Source of the DNA: Pedobacter foliorum
GTDB lineage: Bacteria > Bacteroidota > Bacteroidia > Sphingobacteriales > Sphingobacteriaceae
Length of the DNA: 64,000 nucleotides
Direction: 5' to 3'
Assembly: GCF_013266735.1 (NCBI RefSeq)
Contig: NZ_JABSNU010000001.1
Coordinates: 1-64,000, forward strand
Both the position numbers and the translations under genes were made by a program. Below the pieces are notes generated by a model, which was not told where the DNA came from, did not search any database, and saw only the letters and a program-made list of their open reading frames with translations. Positions 25,159 to 35,209 of this stretch are shown here, in pieces; position 1 is the first letter of the stretch; each line of letters opens with the position of its first letter.

Positions 25159-27813
25159 ATGATTTTGGATAAAAAACCTTTGAAATTCGTTTCAATAGTA
25201 CTCTTTTTAATTTTATGTGGAGCGAATATCTACGCTCAAAAACCTAAAAAACAAGCTGAACCCGTTGTAAAAAAAACACTTACTGATTCTTTAAAGAAAA
25301 AGTCGGACAGTGATAGTACCAAAAGCAAGAGCATGAAAAGTTATGCTGAATTGCTTAAAAAAGCTACTACTGTAAATGGTTTGTTTAAGGTACACCAGGT
25401 TGAGTCTGATTACTATTTTGAGGTTCCTTTGAACCTGATGAACAAAGACTTTTTGTTGGTTAACAAGATCTCTTCTGTGCCCTTGGCACTTAACGAATCA
25501 GGTTTAAACAAAGGAATGAACTTTGAAAATAAGGTAATCCGATTTTCCAGAAATAAACTTGCAGGAACAGTATGGGTTAAAACCATAGTTCCTCAGGTAG
25601 AGTCTGTTAAGGGTGATGCCATTACCCGTTCGGTAAATGATAATTTTACGGGGTCCGTAATTGAATCATTTAAAATAGAGGCTTATTCACCTGACTCATC
25701 GGCTGTTGTTATTAAAATGAACAAAGTTTTTGATGGCACCGAGAAAAGCTTTAATGATGTATTTACTGATATAGGGCTAGGTACCGCACCAAAAACATCA
25801 TTATCAGCTATTGAACGTATAAAAAGTTTCCCTCAAAACATTGTAGTAAGAGCATTATTAAGTACTAGAGTTACTGAAGGTCAAAATAGTATTCCAATTA
25901 GTGTTTCAGTAACGACTAACCTGTTATTACTTCCTGAAACTCCTATGAAACCTCGTTTTTCTGATGATAGAGTAGGTTTTTTTGATACTCCAAGATGGTA
26001 TTTTTCTGATAAGCAACATAAAATGGAGGTTAGAAAATTAATCACGAGATGGAGATTGGAACCTAAGCCTGAAGATCGTGCACGCTATTTGAAAGGTGAA
26101 CTGGTAGAACCGGTTAAGCCAATCGTATTTTATATTGACCCATCAACTCCACCGCAATGGAGAAAGGAAATTATTGCAGGGGTTGTTGATTGGCAAAAGG
26201 CTTTTGAGCAAGCGGGTTTTAAAAATGCCATATTGGCTAAGGAAGTTACAGATACAGCGGATTATGATGGTGACGATATTCGTTACTCAGAAATTACCTA
26301 TGCTGCGTCACCAAAATCAAATGCAATGGGCCCAGCGGTTGTTGATCCTCGTTCTGGTGAAATTCTGGAGTCGGATGTAATCTGGTGGCATAATGTAATG
26401 ACATCTCTGCAATATTGGATGCGCGTTCAAACGGGTGTTATCGATAAGGAAGCCAGAGGCAATAAACTGTCAGATGCGCGTATGGGACATGCAATTCGTT
26501 TTGTATCATCTCATGAAATCGGTCATACATTAGGTTTAAAGCACAACATGAGTGCTTCTGCATCTTATCCGGTAGATTCTTTAAGATCGCCATCATTTAC
26601 GAATAGGATGGGGGGAACAGCGTCTTCTATTATGGATTATGCACGTTTTAATTATGTAGCGCAGCCAGAAGATAAGGTTACCAATATTACCCCTCAGATT
26701 GGTGTTTATGATAAGTATGCAATTGCATGGGGTTACAGATGGCTGGATGTTGAGGATGCTCATGATGAGTTACCTACGTTAAGCCGTTGGATTAAAGCTC
26801 ATGCGAACGATCCAATGTATCGTTTCGGTCAACAACAGAGCAGTTTAAATATTGTCGATCCACGTTCTCAGTCTGAAGATCTGGGTGATGATGCTGTAAA
26901 AGCAAGTCGTTATGGGTTAGCTAATCTAAAGCGCTTAATCCCTCAAATTGCTAAATGGTCTGCAGCAGATGGTGAAGATTATTATCAAGCCGGTAAGCTA
27001 TATATGGCTGCTTTAGGTCAATGGCAAACTTATGCAGAGCATGTTGCAGGAAATATTGGTGGTTACTATTTAGAAAACACAGTAAGTGGTGACGGTAAAA
27101 ATACCTATACACCAGTTCCTGTTGCAATACAGAAACAATCTCTGAATTACCTGAAAGAAGAAGTTTTTAATATGCCAGACTGGTTATTTAATAAAGCTTT
27201 GTTAAGCAAAACTTTTCCTGTTAAAGATACTCCGTACGGACCATTTGAGTATGGTCCTTACAACTTAAGACGCGAGTTTCAGTATGGCTTGCTTTATAGT
27301 CTGGTAGGTGAAGAACGCTTGCTTAGAATGCTTGAAATGGAATTGCTTCAGGGAAAGGAAAAAGTGTTCACTGCTTCAGAATTACTAAAAGAAATCAGGA
27401 CTACTGTTTTTACTAAAACAACTAAAGGGCTAAAGCTTTCAATTACAGATAGGTTGCTACAGCAGAACTATATTGATGTGTTGCTGGTAAGCACAGATAA
27501 AATGCTGGAAAAAGTGACTAAAAAAACACTAAAGGATGACACAACCATGAACCTTCCTGCAGGTTGTGATCTGGGAATAGAAAAAGAAATTCCGAACTTT
27601 GCGCCTTCATCAGATGTGAGTACTGCATCCGCTTTGAAGACCATTTATGTTAGTTCTATGAGTAGAACTTCGGATGTGGCAGCAGCAAAACGCGGGGAGC
27701 TTGTTCAAATTTTATCCTTATTGGAAAAATACAAATACACTGGTGATGAGGGTACAAAAGGTCATTATCAGGATTTGATTCTTCGGATTCGCCAGAGTCT
27801 TAAAATGAACTAA
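25159..27813 (+). CDS. Secreted zinc-dependent metalloprotease (metzincin-like, DUF5117/DUF5118)
   Basis: An 884-residue protein with an N-terminal signal (FVSIVLFLILCGANIYAQ) and a Lys/Ser-rich stretch. A beta-rich N-terminal half of the DUF5118/DUF5117 type is followed by a catalytic domain with HEIGHTLGLKHN (HExxHxxGxxH, first His near residue 452) and a Met-turn SSIMDYARF, as in metzincins. The C-terminal third is helical. Such proteases are frequent neighbours of SusC/SusD pairs in Bacteroidota. It is the first gene downstream of the candidate LytTR repeats and lies 25 bases before susC, suggesting joint transcription and a role in processing peptides for uptake. Confidence 0.92.
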   Translation: MILDKKPLKFVSIVLFLILCGANIYAQKPKKQAEPVVKKTLTDSLKKKSDSDSTKSKSMKSYAELLKKATTVNGLFKVHQVESDYYFEVPLNLMNKDFLLVNKISSVPLALNESGLNKGMNFENKVIRFSRNKLAGTVWVKTIVPQVESVKGDAITRSVNDNFTGSVIESFKIEAYSPDSSAVVIKMNKVFDGTEKSFNDVFTDIGLGTAPKTSLSAIERIKSFPQNIVVRALLSTRVTEGQNSIPISVSVTTNLLLLPETPMKPRFSDDRVGFFDTPRWYFSDKQHKMEVRKLITRWRLEPKPEDRARYLKGELVEPVKPIVFYIDPSTPPQWRKEIIAGVVDWQKAFEQAGFKNAILAKEVTDTADYDGDDIRYSEITYAASPKSNAMGPAVVDPRSGEILESDVIWWHNVMTSLQYWMRVQTGVIDKEARGNKLSDARMGHAIRFVSSHEIGHTLGLKHNMSASASYPVDSLRSPSFTNRMGGTASSIMDYARFNYVAQPEDKVTNITPQIGVYDKYAIAWGYRWLDVEDAHDELPTLSRWIKAHANDPMYRFGQQQSSLNIVDPRSQSEDLGDDAVKASRYGLANLKRLIPQIAKWSAADGEDYYQAGKLYMAALGQWQTYAEHVAGNIGGYYLENTVSGDGKNTYTPVPVAIQKQSLNYLKEEVFNMPDWLFNKALLSKTFPVKDTPYGPFEYGPYNLRREFQYGLLYSLVGEERLLRMLEMELLQGKEKVFTASELLKEIRTTVFTKTTKGLKLSITDRLLQQNYIDVLLVSTDKMLEKVTKKTLKDDTTMNLPAGCDLGIEKEIPNFAPSSDVSTASALKTIYVSSMSRTSDVAAAKRGELVQILSLLEKYKYTGDEGTKGHYQDLILRIRQSLKMN

Positions 27814-27838
27814 TGTATACTCAATCAAACTATATATA

Positions 27839-30800
27839 ATGAACAAACCAATACTTTTATTACTTCTTTTGCTCGGCTTTGGTCTATCTGGATTTAGCCA
27901 GCAAAAGCAAACAATTACCGGAAAGGTGACTGGCTCCGATGGGTTGCCAATACCTGGAGCATCAGTTTTCGTGGAAAAATCGACCATTGGAGAACAAACG
28001 GGAGTACCTGGCCAAATCCAGAATTCAGCTATCGGTACAGTTACTGATGTGGATGGTAAGTTTACTTTAAGTGTTCCTGAGGGAACAGAAACTATTCGCG
28101 TAAGTTATCTTGGATATAACTCAGCGATGGTTAGCATTAAAGGTAAAAACAACGTAAATATTACGCTTGAAAATGGTGACAATATACTTGGAGAAGTTAT
28201 AGTAAACGGATATACCGATATTGCTAAACGTAAAAACACAAGTTCAGTAGCCAAGTTGGACTACGATAAGATCCGCCAAACCGGTGTTTCAGGTATCGAC
28301 CAAATGTTACAAGGACAGGTTGCAGGTGTATCCGTAACCAGTTTAAACGGCGGACCTTCATCTGCGCCTAAAATTCGCATCAGGGGTACTGTATCTTTAA
28401 ATGGTTCACAAGATCCATTGTGGGTATTGGATGGTTTACCATTAGAAGGTACCGACCTTCCGAAGAACATTATGGACAAAGAAAATATCGATCAGCTTCG
28501 TAATTTACCGATCGCTGGTTTAAATCCAGATGACATCGAAGACATCACCATTTTAAAAGATGCCGCTGCAACCGCTATTTATGGTGCCAGAGCCGCAAAT
28601 GGAGTGATTGTAATTACGACCAAAAAAGGTAAAAAAGGTCCTGCAACTATAAATTTCAGTGCCAATACCTTTATTGGAGAACGTCCTGATTTCAGTAAGC
28701 TGAACCTGATGAATGCAGCAGAAAAAGTTGATTTTGAACTTGGACTAGCTTCAAGAGCAGATCTAACTTATAGAGATAACCTGGGTGCCGTTGCGAGAAT
28801 ATTAAACAAAACAGGCGAACTGGGAACTTACCGCAACAGTGGATTTTCAGGTCTTAAAACCAGCACACAAGAGCAGATCAATGCATTGAAAAATGTAAAT
28901 ACCGATTGGGGTAAAGAATTGTATCAATCTCCGGTAAACCAGCAATACACTCTGGGAATATCTGGCGGAACAGACCAGGCCAATTACTATTTCTCAGGTG
29001 GCTTTTATGATGAAAAAGGATCAACTATTGGTACAGGTTTAAGGAGGTACAATACTACCTTAAAAACAGATTTTATAATCTCTCCGAAACTAAAATTCGG
29101 CGCAGCCTTATTTGGATCAGTAACCAATCAAAAAAATTACTTAACAGAAGCCGGAGCATTCACAAATCCATCAAGATATGTAAGAAATGCAAACCCATAC
29201 CTGAGCATCAAAGATGCAAATGGTGCCTATGTATATGACCCGGATATCCAGGGGTCATCAACTTTAACGGGTGATGTTTTTGTTCCTTTTAATATTATCG
29301 AAGAGCGTGAAAACACCAGGTATAACCTAAACAGCAAAAGCTTTAAAGGAATTTTTGATGTAAACTACAAAATCATTAAAGAACTGAATTTCCGTTCAGA
29401 AATGGGCTTGCAATTTGAAGAAAACGGTTCTGAAAAATATGGCAGTCAGGACACCTATTACGTAAGAAAGTTCCGTGAAGGTACCCGCTATTATAACTCT
29501 GCTACTAAAAAATACGAATATTTCTTGCCACAAGGTGGTGTAATTCAGAACCAAAATACTTCTTTCTTTCAATACAACTGGAAAAACATCTTTGAATTTA
29601 ATAAAGTAATTAATGAAAAGCATGAGATTGAAGCCTTAGCAGGAGCTGAGTTCCGTAGAACAAGGAATCAGGGAATTATGACCAGGGGATTTGGTTATAA
29701 TGACCGTACCTTAACTAGCCAGGAGATTATATTTCCAAATTCAAACTATACTAATGGTTTAAGCAGCCCATATAGGGCTTACCAAAAGAACTTGCTTGAA
29801 AACGCCTATGCCTCTTTCTACGGTACCCTTTCTTATACCTATGATCGAAAATATACAGTTTATGGCAGCGTACGTTATGATGGATCTGACCTGTTTGGCG
29901 TAGACCCTAAATACAAATACTTACCTATTTATTCTGTATCCGGTGCATGGAATGCAAAAGAAGAAGATTTCGTTAAGGATGTAAAATGGATCTCGAACTT
30001 ACGCGTAAGATCATCTTATGGTATTCAGGGGAATATTGATAAAAACACTTCTCCATATGTAGTTGGTGTATATGACAAGACCACTATTTTACCTGGAAAT
30101 ACAGAACCGACTATCAATGTAAGCAATCCGCCAAATCAAAAACTGCGTTGGGAAAAAACAGCAACGTTTAATGCAGCTGTAGACCTTGGTATATTTAACA
30201 ATGCGGTACAAGTAACTGGAGAATATTACAACAGATCTAGTAAAGACCTGATTGGTGTTCAGGAACTATCTTTAGAAAATGGATTCGATTTTACCAATGC
30301 AAACTGGGCACAAGTTAGAAACAGAGGTTTTGAATTGACCATTTCTACCAGGAACATCAGCTCCAAAAACTTCCAGTGGTGGACAGATTTTAACTTTGCC
30401 CATAATAAGAGCAAGGTGATCAGAGAAAAAGTAAGTTTAAAATCACTAACCCCTTCAAAAGAAGGTTATTCTATCAATCCATTGTTTGTAATTAAAACTG
30501 CAGGATTGGATGCCAATGGAATTCCTCAATTTGTTAAAGACGGCAAAGTAGTTTCCCTGGAGGATTTCTACAAACTGTATGATCCATATGCAGATTTCTT
30601 CCCGGGCCAGTTGGCACAAAGTAATCTGAGTGATAAAGAATATCAGAACTTATTTACTTATGTTGGAGACCGTGACCCGAAATACACAGGAGGTTTAGTT
30701 AACCGTTTCCGTTACAAAAACTTTGACTTAGCTATTGCAGCAAACTTTAACTTAAGTCAGTGGGTTATAGAAACGCCACCTTACAATCCTGCATCATTAG

Positions 30801-31204
30801 ACCGCGGTCAGAATTACAACAAACAAGTATTAAACGCATGGAGTCCAACCAATACCGGCAGTAACTTACCGGCAATCATTGGTAACGATACAGGTGATGG
30901 TAGTCGTTGGATGGCTTACAGCTGGTTAAATGGGAATGACCCTGGTTATTCTTATAACAACCTTGACATCTGGGCTAAAAAAATGAGCTACATCAGGATC
31001 AATAGCATCCGTATGGGCTATAGCCTTCCAGCTAAAATAGCAGGAAAAGTGAAAGCAAATACTTTAAGAATCAGCGTAGAGGGCAGAAATATGTTCGTAT
31101 TCGGATCTGATTACAAAGGTTATTTCGATCCGGAAACTTATGGTAATATTTATGCTCAACCCATCACAAGAAGCGTATCTATTGGTTTAAATGCAACTTT
31201 TTAA
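27839..31204 (+). CDS. SusC/RagA-family TonB-linked outer-membrane transporter
   Basis: A 1121-residue protein with a signal peptide (MNKPILLLLLLLGFGLSGFSQ). A CarboxypepD_reg-like domain (ITGKVTGSDGLPIPGASVFV) is followed by a plug (GVSGIDQMLQGQVAGVSVT, IRIRGTVSLNGSQDPLWVLDG, ILKDAAATAIYGARAANGVI) and a large TonB-dependent barrel ending ...RSVSIGLNATF. The N-terminal motifs mark the SusC/RagA branch, which imports oligosaccharides or peptides together with SusD. The pairing with a protease favours peptides, by inference. The stop codon overlaps the next frame (TAATG). No anti-sigma-binding N-terminal extension is seen. Confidence 0.96.
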   Translation: MNKPILLLLLLLGFGLSGFSQQKQTITGKVTGSDGLPIPGASVFVEKSTIGEQTGVPGQIQNSAIGTVTDVDGKFTLSVPEGTETIRVSYLGYNSAMVSIKGKNNVNITLENGDNILGEVIVNGYTDIAKRKNTSSVAKLDYDKIRQTGVSGIDQMLQGQVAGVSVTSLNGGPSSAPKIRIRGTVSLNGSQDPLWVLDGLPLEGTDLPKNIMDKENIDQLRNLPIAGLNPDDIEDITILKDAAATAIYGARAANGVIVITTKKGKKGPATINFSANTFIGERPDFSKLNLMNAAEKVDFELGLASRADLTYRDNLGAVARILNKTGELGTYRNSGFSGLKTSTQEQINALKNVNTDWGKELYQSPVNQQYTLGISGGTDQANYYFSGGFYDEKGSTIGTGLRRYNTTLKTDFIISPKLKFGAALFGSVTNQKNYLTEAGAFTNPSRYVRNANPYLSIKDANGAYVYDPDIQGSSTLTGDVFVPFNIIEERENTRYNLNSKSFKGIFDVNYKIIKELNFRSEMGLQFEENGSEKYGSQDTYYVRKFREGTRYYNSATKKYEYFLPQGGVIQNQNTSFFQYNWKNIFEFNKVINEKHEIEALAGAEFRRTRNQGIMTRGFGYNDRTLTSQEIIFPNSNYTNGLSSPYRAYQKNLLENAYASFYGTLSYTYDRKYTVYGSVRYDGSDLFGVDPKYKYLPIYSVSGAWNAKEEDFVKDVKWISNLRVRSSYGIQGNIDKNTSPYVVGVYDKTTILPGNTEPTINVSNPPNQKLRWEKTATFNAAVDLGIFNNAVQVTGEYYNRSSKDLIGVQELSLENGFDFTNANWAQVRNRGFELTISTRNISSKNFQWWTDFNFAHNKSKVIREKVSLKSLTPSKEGYSINPLFVIKTAGLDANGIPQFVKDGKVVSLEDFYKLYDPYADFFPGQLAQSNLSDKEYQNLFTYVGDRDPKYTGGLVNRFRYKNFDLAIAANFNLSQWVIETPPYNPASLDRGQNYNKQVLNAWSPTNTGSNLPAIIGNDTGDGSRWMAYSWLNGNDPGYSYNNLDIWAKKMSYIRINSIRMGYSLPAKIAGKVKANTLRISVEGRNMFVFGSDYKGYFDPETYGNIYAQPITRSVSIGLNATF

Positions 31205-31215
31205 TGTTAAATCAA

Positions 31216-32538
31216 ATGAAGAAATTAATCATATTAAGCGCAGCATTACTTACACTAACTGTAAGTAGCTGTAAAAAATTCTTAGAAATAGAACCTACAG
31301 GCAAGGTAATTCCAACTACTGCAGAAGATTTCAGAAGTTTAATGACCTCTGCTTATGCCAACTTCCCTAAGCACAAAGCCTTGCTTGCTTTACGTACAGA
31401 CGAATTAACCTTGGATGAATATAGTCAGGATTTTCAAACTGTAGGTGATATCTATACCTGGCAGGATGCTAATCCGGATGGACTAACTGCTCCATTTCCA
31501 TATGCTCAGTTTTATAAAACTATTTTTTTTACCAACCAGGTCATTGCAGATATTGACAATAAAGTAGGTGTTACGGCAGTAGCCAGTCAGATTAAAGCTG
31601 AAGCCTATATTTTAAGAGCATATTCGCATTTTGAATTACTTAATTTATATGCCAAACCTTATGACAAAGCAACTGCAGCTACAGACCGTGGCGTACCGCT
31701 TGCAACAACCATAGACATTGAACAAAAATTCCCTTTAGCCACTATAGAAGGTGTTTATACACAGATTTTCTCTGATCTAGCCGCTGGCGAGCAATTACTA
31801 AATGTAGATAAATGGGATAGTGGAACAAATTATCGTTTCGGAAAAACGGCTACACAAGCACTTTATGCCAGGATATATGAATTCAGAGGAGAATGGGATA
31901 AAGCCCTTACCGCTGCTCAAGGCGTGCTGCAAACAAACAGCGCATTAGAAGACCTCAATGTTACCGGAAGTTTGTTGCCAAACAACTACCTGTCTAAAGA
32001 AAACATCATGTCGATGGAAGACGTAATGGATTCCAGAACTTCTAATGCATCATTTATCTCAGCCCATTTACTTGGTATCTACAATCAGACAGACGATCTT
32101 CGTTTCTCGAAGTACTTTAGCAAATCCGGTTCAGAGTACGTTTCTATAAAAGGCAATTCCAATGCTTTAAAAATCACTTTCCGTAACGCAGAAATGTACC
32201 TGATTGTTGCAGAAGCTGCATTGCATACCAACAATAAAGACCTGGCATTAGAACGCCTGCTTGCGCTGAAAGCAAAACGCTTAAAACCGGCATATTACCA
32301 AACGGAAGCAAGCCGGATCTCAGCTTTGTCGCCCGAAGATTTAATGAAAGAAATCCTGGCAGAACGCGAGCGTGAATTTGCCATTGAAGGTCACAGATGG
32401 TATGATTTAAGACGTTATGGACAACCAGAAATCAAACATACTGTAAGCGGAAAAGATTACTTACTGCTTAAAAATGACCCAAGGTATACGGTTAAATTTC
32501 CACGAGAAGCTTTGGCCAATAACCCAGAACTGAAATAA
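31216..32538 (+). CDS. SusD/RagB-family nutrient-binding lipoprotein
   Basis: A 440-residue lipoprotein from ATG 31216; the ATG at 31204 overlapping the susC stop is an in-frame alternative (444 residues) and may be the true coupled start. The lipobox is VSSC. The family hallmarks are present: KKFLEIEPTGKVIPTT after the Cys, QIKAEAYILRAYSHFELLNLYAKPY in the first TPR region, and the C-terminal ILAEREREFAIEGHRWYDLRRYG. It caps the SusC barrel at the cell surface and captures the ligand. A strong terminator follows. Confidence 0.95.
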   Translation: MKKLIILSAALLTLTVSSCKKFLEIEPTGKVIPTTAEDFRSLMTSAYANFPKHKALLALRTDELTLDEYSQDFQTVGDIYTWQDANPDGLTAPFPYAQFYKTIFFTNQVIADIDNKVGVTAVASQIKAEAYILRAYSHFELLNLYAKPYDKATAATDRGVPLATTIDIEQKFPLATIEGVYTQIFSDLAAGEQLLNVDKWDSGTNYRFGKTATQALYARIYEFRGEWDKALTAAQGVLQTNSALEDLNVTGSLLPNNYLSKENIMSMEDVMDSRTSNASFISAHLLGIYNQTDDLRFSKYFSKSGSEYVSIKGNSNALKITFRNAEMYLIVAEAALHTNNKDLALERLLALKAKRLKPAYYQTEASRISALSPEDLMKEILAEREREFAIEGHRWYDLRRYGQPEIKHTVSGKDYLLLKNDPRYTVKFPREALANNPELK

Positions 32539-32564
32539 TAACATCGCATTTCAATAATTTCTTC

Positions 32565-32602
32565 AAACTCTGGTCTGTTTTTACAGGCCGGAGTTTTTTT
32601 TT
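32565..32602 (+). terminator. Terminator of the protease-SusC-SusD operon
   Basis: AAACTCTGGTCTGT (32565-32578) pairs with ACAGGCCGGAGTTT (32583-32596) with two G-T pairs and a tight loop, followed by a T-run. It separates susD from the downstream LytTR gene. Confidence 0.88.
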
Positions 32603-32627
32603 ACATTTACTCCCTAATAATTTAAGC

Positions 32628-33374
32628 ATGACTGTACTGATTATTGAGGATGAAGAGCTGGCTGCAACTACGTTGCAGAATATGCTTAAGCATATTGACC
32701 CTAAGCTTCAGGTTCTTGGTATTTTAGGTACAATTGAGGATGCGGTAAACTGGCTTAAAAGCAATACAGTTGATCTTCTTTTTATGGATGTTCATCTTGG
32801 AGATGGAGAAAGTTTTCAAATATTTAAAGAGGTAGTTATTAATAGTCCTGTTATTTTTACGACAGCCTATGATCAATACACACTTAAAGCTTTCAAAAAT
32901 CAGGGTATAGATTATCTTCTAAAACCTTTTGATGAAGATGATGTTCGAGCTGCACTGACTAAACTGAATGGTATTTTAAAAACTAAAGAGCCAAATGTAT
33001 TACCTCAGAAAATAGATGAACTATTTGGGAAGACTCGAAACCGCTTTATGGTTAAAGTTGGCAAGCTGATTAAAACAGTAGCTGCAGATGAGGTTGCATA
33101 CTTTATGGCTGAAGATAAATATCTTTTCCTGGTAACTAAAGATCAGCAAAACTACATCATAGAAGAGACGATAAGTAGTTTAGAACCTAATCTTAATGCT
33201 ACTGATTTTTTTAGAATCAACCGCAAGTTCATTATCCATATCAATTCCATTAAGGAAATGTATAAGCTTTCCAGAAATAGGGTTAGGATTATCCTTTCTC
33301 CAAAACCTGCTGATGTAGAAGTAGTGGTAAGTGAAGAAAGGGCTGAGGCGTTTAAAAATTGGCTAAATCAGTAA
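32628..33374 (+). CDS. LytTR-family response regulator
   Basis: A 248-residue regulator. The receiver domain (1-120) has acidic EDEE at 7-10, phospho-acceptor Asp in LLFMDVHLGDGES and Lys in LLKPFDEDD. The LytTR DNA-binding domain (~140-248) contains FMVKVGKLIKTVAADEVAYFMAEDKY and FFRINRKFIIHINSIKEMYKL, the standard beta-strand signatures. It lies just after the SusC/SusD terminator and probably pairs with the LytS-type kinase at 23457. It is a candidate to bind the direct repeats at 25069-25119. Confidence 0.95.
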   Translation: MTVLIIEDEELAATTLQNMLKHIDPKLQVLGILGTIEDAVNWLKSNTVDLLFMDVHLGDGESFQIFKEVVINSPVIFTTAYDQYTLKAFKNQGIDYLLKPFDEDDVRAALTKLNGILKTKEPNVLPQKIDELFGKTRNRFMVKVGKLIKTVAADEVAYFMAEDKYLFLVTKDQQNYIIEETISSLEPNLNATDFFRINRKFIIHINSIKEMYKLSRNRVRIILSPKPADVEVVVSEERAEAFKNWLNQ

Positions 33375-33395
33375 AATAACCTATCATGTTATTTT
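33373..33395. terminator. Short hairpin between convergent genes
   Basis: AAAATAAC (33373-33380) and GTTATTTT (33388-33395) form a perfect but AT-rich 8-bp stem across the 14-base gap between the LytTR gene and the oxidoreductase gene, overlapping both stop codon regions. It may end transcription from both sides, although the stem is weak. Confidence 0.4.
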
Positions 33396-34477
33396 GCTAA
33401 GATGACTTTGCGCCCTTCTTTCGCTGAAAGTTTAGCCGCCTCCAAAATCTTTACTACAATTAAATTGTTGCTTAATGACGATAAATCATTATCTGGTTTT
33501 ATCTCATTTCTTAGTATAGCAGATAGATAGTTAAGGTGATTGCTATAAACAGGAGATAGGGTTTTGGCCTCTTCAAGTTGATAGTCTGGTTTTCCATTTT
33601 CTTTAGTGCGTAAAGTATTGGAGTTTACGGCCTGTATGTACCCGGTTTTGCCAAATACTTCCATGTCTTTTATACCAAAAGGCCAATTCCAGGAGCCTTC
33701 AATTATTCCTGTAGCCGTAGGGTATTCAAGTAATATGGTTGCATCATCATCAACATTTGGGTAAACATCTTTCTTAATCTGGTGTGTTATTGCTGTAACT
33801 GAAATGGGAGCTTTTCCATTCATAAGCCAGGTCATAAGATTTGCACCATAACAACCAAAATCAATAATGGCACCTCCACCATTTTTCTTTGGGTCTGTAA
33901 GCCAGCTCAGAAACTCTTTGCTTACTCCAATCTCCTTAGGACCTTGATGACCATCGTGGGCTACTATTTTTCTAATATCACCTATGGTATTGTTTTGTTT
34001 AATTCGGTTATATGCTTCCTGATTACTCGGATACCATGTGGTTTCGTAGTTGGTTAGTAAATGTATCTTATATTGCCTGGCAAGTGCAGCCATACGTTCT
34101 GCATGTTTTACAGATACGGCTAAGGGTTTTTCTACCATCACAGAAATTCCGAGAGGAGCTGCGGCTTCTACCACCATTAAATGGTCTTCAATAGCATTGT
34201 AGGCTAGTACTACATCAGGTTTACGATGTTTTAATAATTCTTTTAAGTCGGTAAAAAAGACTGAATCAGCAAGTTTAAAACGTGTTTTATACCTTTCAAC
34301 CAAAACCGGATTCTCTTCTGCAATTCCTATGATGTTTACTTCGCCTTTACGATAGCTGTCCATAATTAGGTTTACGTGATCGTGACTAAGGCCAGCTAAT
34401 ACAACATTTAATTTAGATTGTGCTTTAACTTGTAATGAGAAAAATGCCAAGAGGAAAATGGCAAGGTACTTTTGCAT
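33389..34477 (-). CDS. Secreted Gfo/Idh/MocA-family oxidoreductase
   Basis: A 362-residue protein with a Sec signal peptide (MQKYLAIFLLAFFSLQVKAQ), then a Rossmann domain (LNVVLAGLSHDHVNLIMDSY), the EKPLAVSVKHAERM motif with the conserved catalytic-region Lys-Pro, and a C-terminal alpha/beta domain (GGGAIIDFGCYGANLMTWLM). These enzymes use tightly bound NAD(P) on sugars or inositols. The signal peptide implies a periplasmic location with the cofactor carried along, as in some Bacteroidota relatives. The gene follows the lipocalin-like gene by 21 bases in the same direction, so the two likely form an operon. Confidence 0.9.
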   Translation of the reverse strand: MQKYLAIFLLAFFSLQVKAQSKLNVVLAGLSHDHVNLIMDSYRKGEVNIIGIAEENPVLVERYKTRFKLADSVFFTDLKELLKHRKPDVVLAYNAIEDHLMVVEAAAPLGISVMVEKPLAVSVKHAERMAALARQYKIHLLTNYETTWYPSNQEAYNRIKQNNTIGDIRKIVAHDGHQGPKEIGVSKEFLSWLTDPKKNGGGAIIDFGCYGANLMTWLMNGKAPISVTAITHQIKKDVYPNVDDDATILLEYPTATGIIEGSWNWPFGIKDMEVFGKTGYIQAVNSNTLRTKENGKPDYQLEEAKTLSPVYSNHLNYLSAILRNEIKPDNDLSSLSNNLIVVKILEAAKLSAKEGRKVILAK

Positions 34478-34498
34478 ATAATGATTGTTAGATTTTAC

Positions 34499-35209
34499 TT
34501 ATTCACTTACTTTGCTCCATATTTCATAGATTTTTGCGCCTTTGCTGCTCAATCCACTATGGTGCCACTTGCCATCCTGTAATTTTCCATCAAACACTAA
34601 TGAAACCCCTACACGGCTGTTGTCTCTTGAGAAAAACTCAATTTGTTCTGTATATTTTCCATCTTTAAAAGTGTATGAACCGCCTCCGGTTCCGGAAAAT
34701 TCCTTTTTATCAGGATCTATTGCAACCCATTGAAATTTCTTTCCTGTAAGTAATTTGTAGGTTTGACGGGAACCTGTTTGGTGAATGTCTGCTACCTTTC
34801 CATCTTCTTGCATCCTGCCGGTTATACGCCAAACACCTGCTAATGGCGCTTTTCCATCATCTACCCGGTTAAAATTCACATGGCCAGCTGGAACATCCAT
34901 AGATAGCTTATTGGTAGAAACTTCAAAGGGAATATTTAACTCTTCTCCAACAGTGGATGAATCGGAACTATTAAAATATAGTTTAGCTTTAATAGTGCCA
35001 TTACTTGTTTCGTAGCTGCCGCCACGCGACATTATAAACTTGTCGGCTTGATGTACTGTATGTATAAAATAGCCATCTTCAAAAAAAAGCTGATGTTGAT
35101 CTGATCCATCATTGAATTCCCATGCTCCGCTTAGAGAATTAGTTTGTGCCTGAACAGTTGTAAAGGAAATGCAAATTGCAAATAGGAGCAAGATTAGGTG
35201 CTTTTTCAT
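34499..35209 (-). CDS. Secreted protein with two lipocalin-like repeats
   Basis: A 236-residue protein with a signal peptide (MKKHLILLLFAICISFTTVQAQ). The mature part has two related halves, about 25-125 and 126-236. Each opens L(S/A)G(A/V)W, has a central GGSY strand, and continues with a pattern FxSxDxSxVG (FNSSDSSTVGEEL and FFSRDNSRVGVSL). This points to internal duplication of a small beta-barrel, lipocalin-like unit. Function is unknown. As first gene of a pair with the Gfo/Idh/MocA protein it might bind a sugar-like ligand, which is speculative. Confidence 0.75.
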   Translation of the reverse strand: MKKHLILLLFAICISFTTVQAQTNSLSGAWEFNDGSDQHQLFFEDGYFIHTVHQADKFIMSRGGSYETSNGTIKAKLYFNSSDSSTVGEELNIPFEVSTNKLSMDVPAGHVNFNRVDDGKAPLAGVWRITGRMQEDGKVADIHQTGSRQTYKLLTGKKFQWVAIDPDKKEFSGTGGGSYTFKDGKYTEQIEFFSRDNSRVGVSLVFDGKLQDGKWHHSGLSSKGAKIYEIWSKVSE

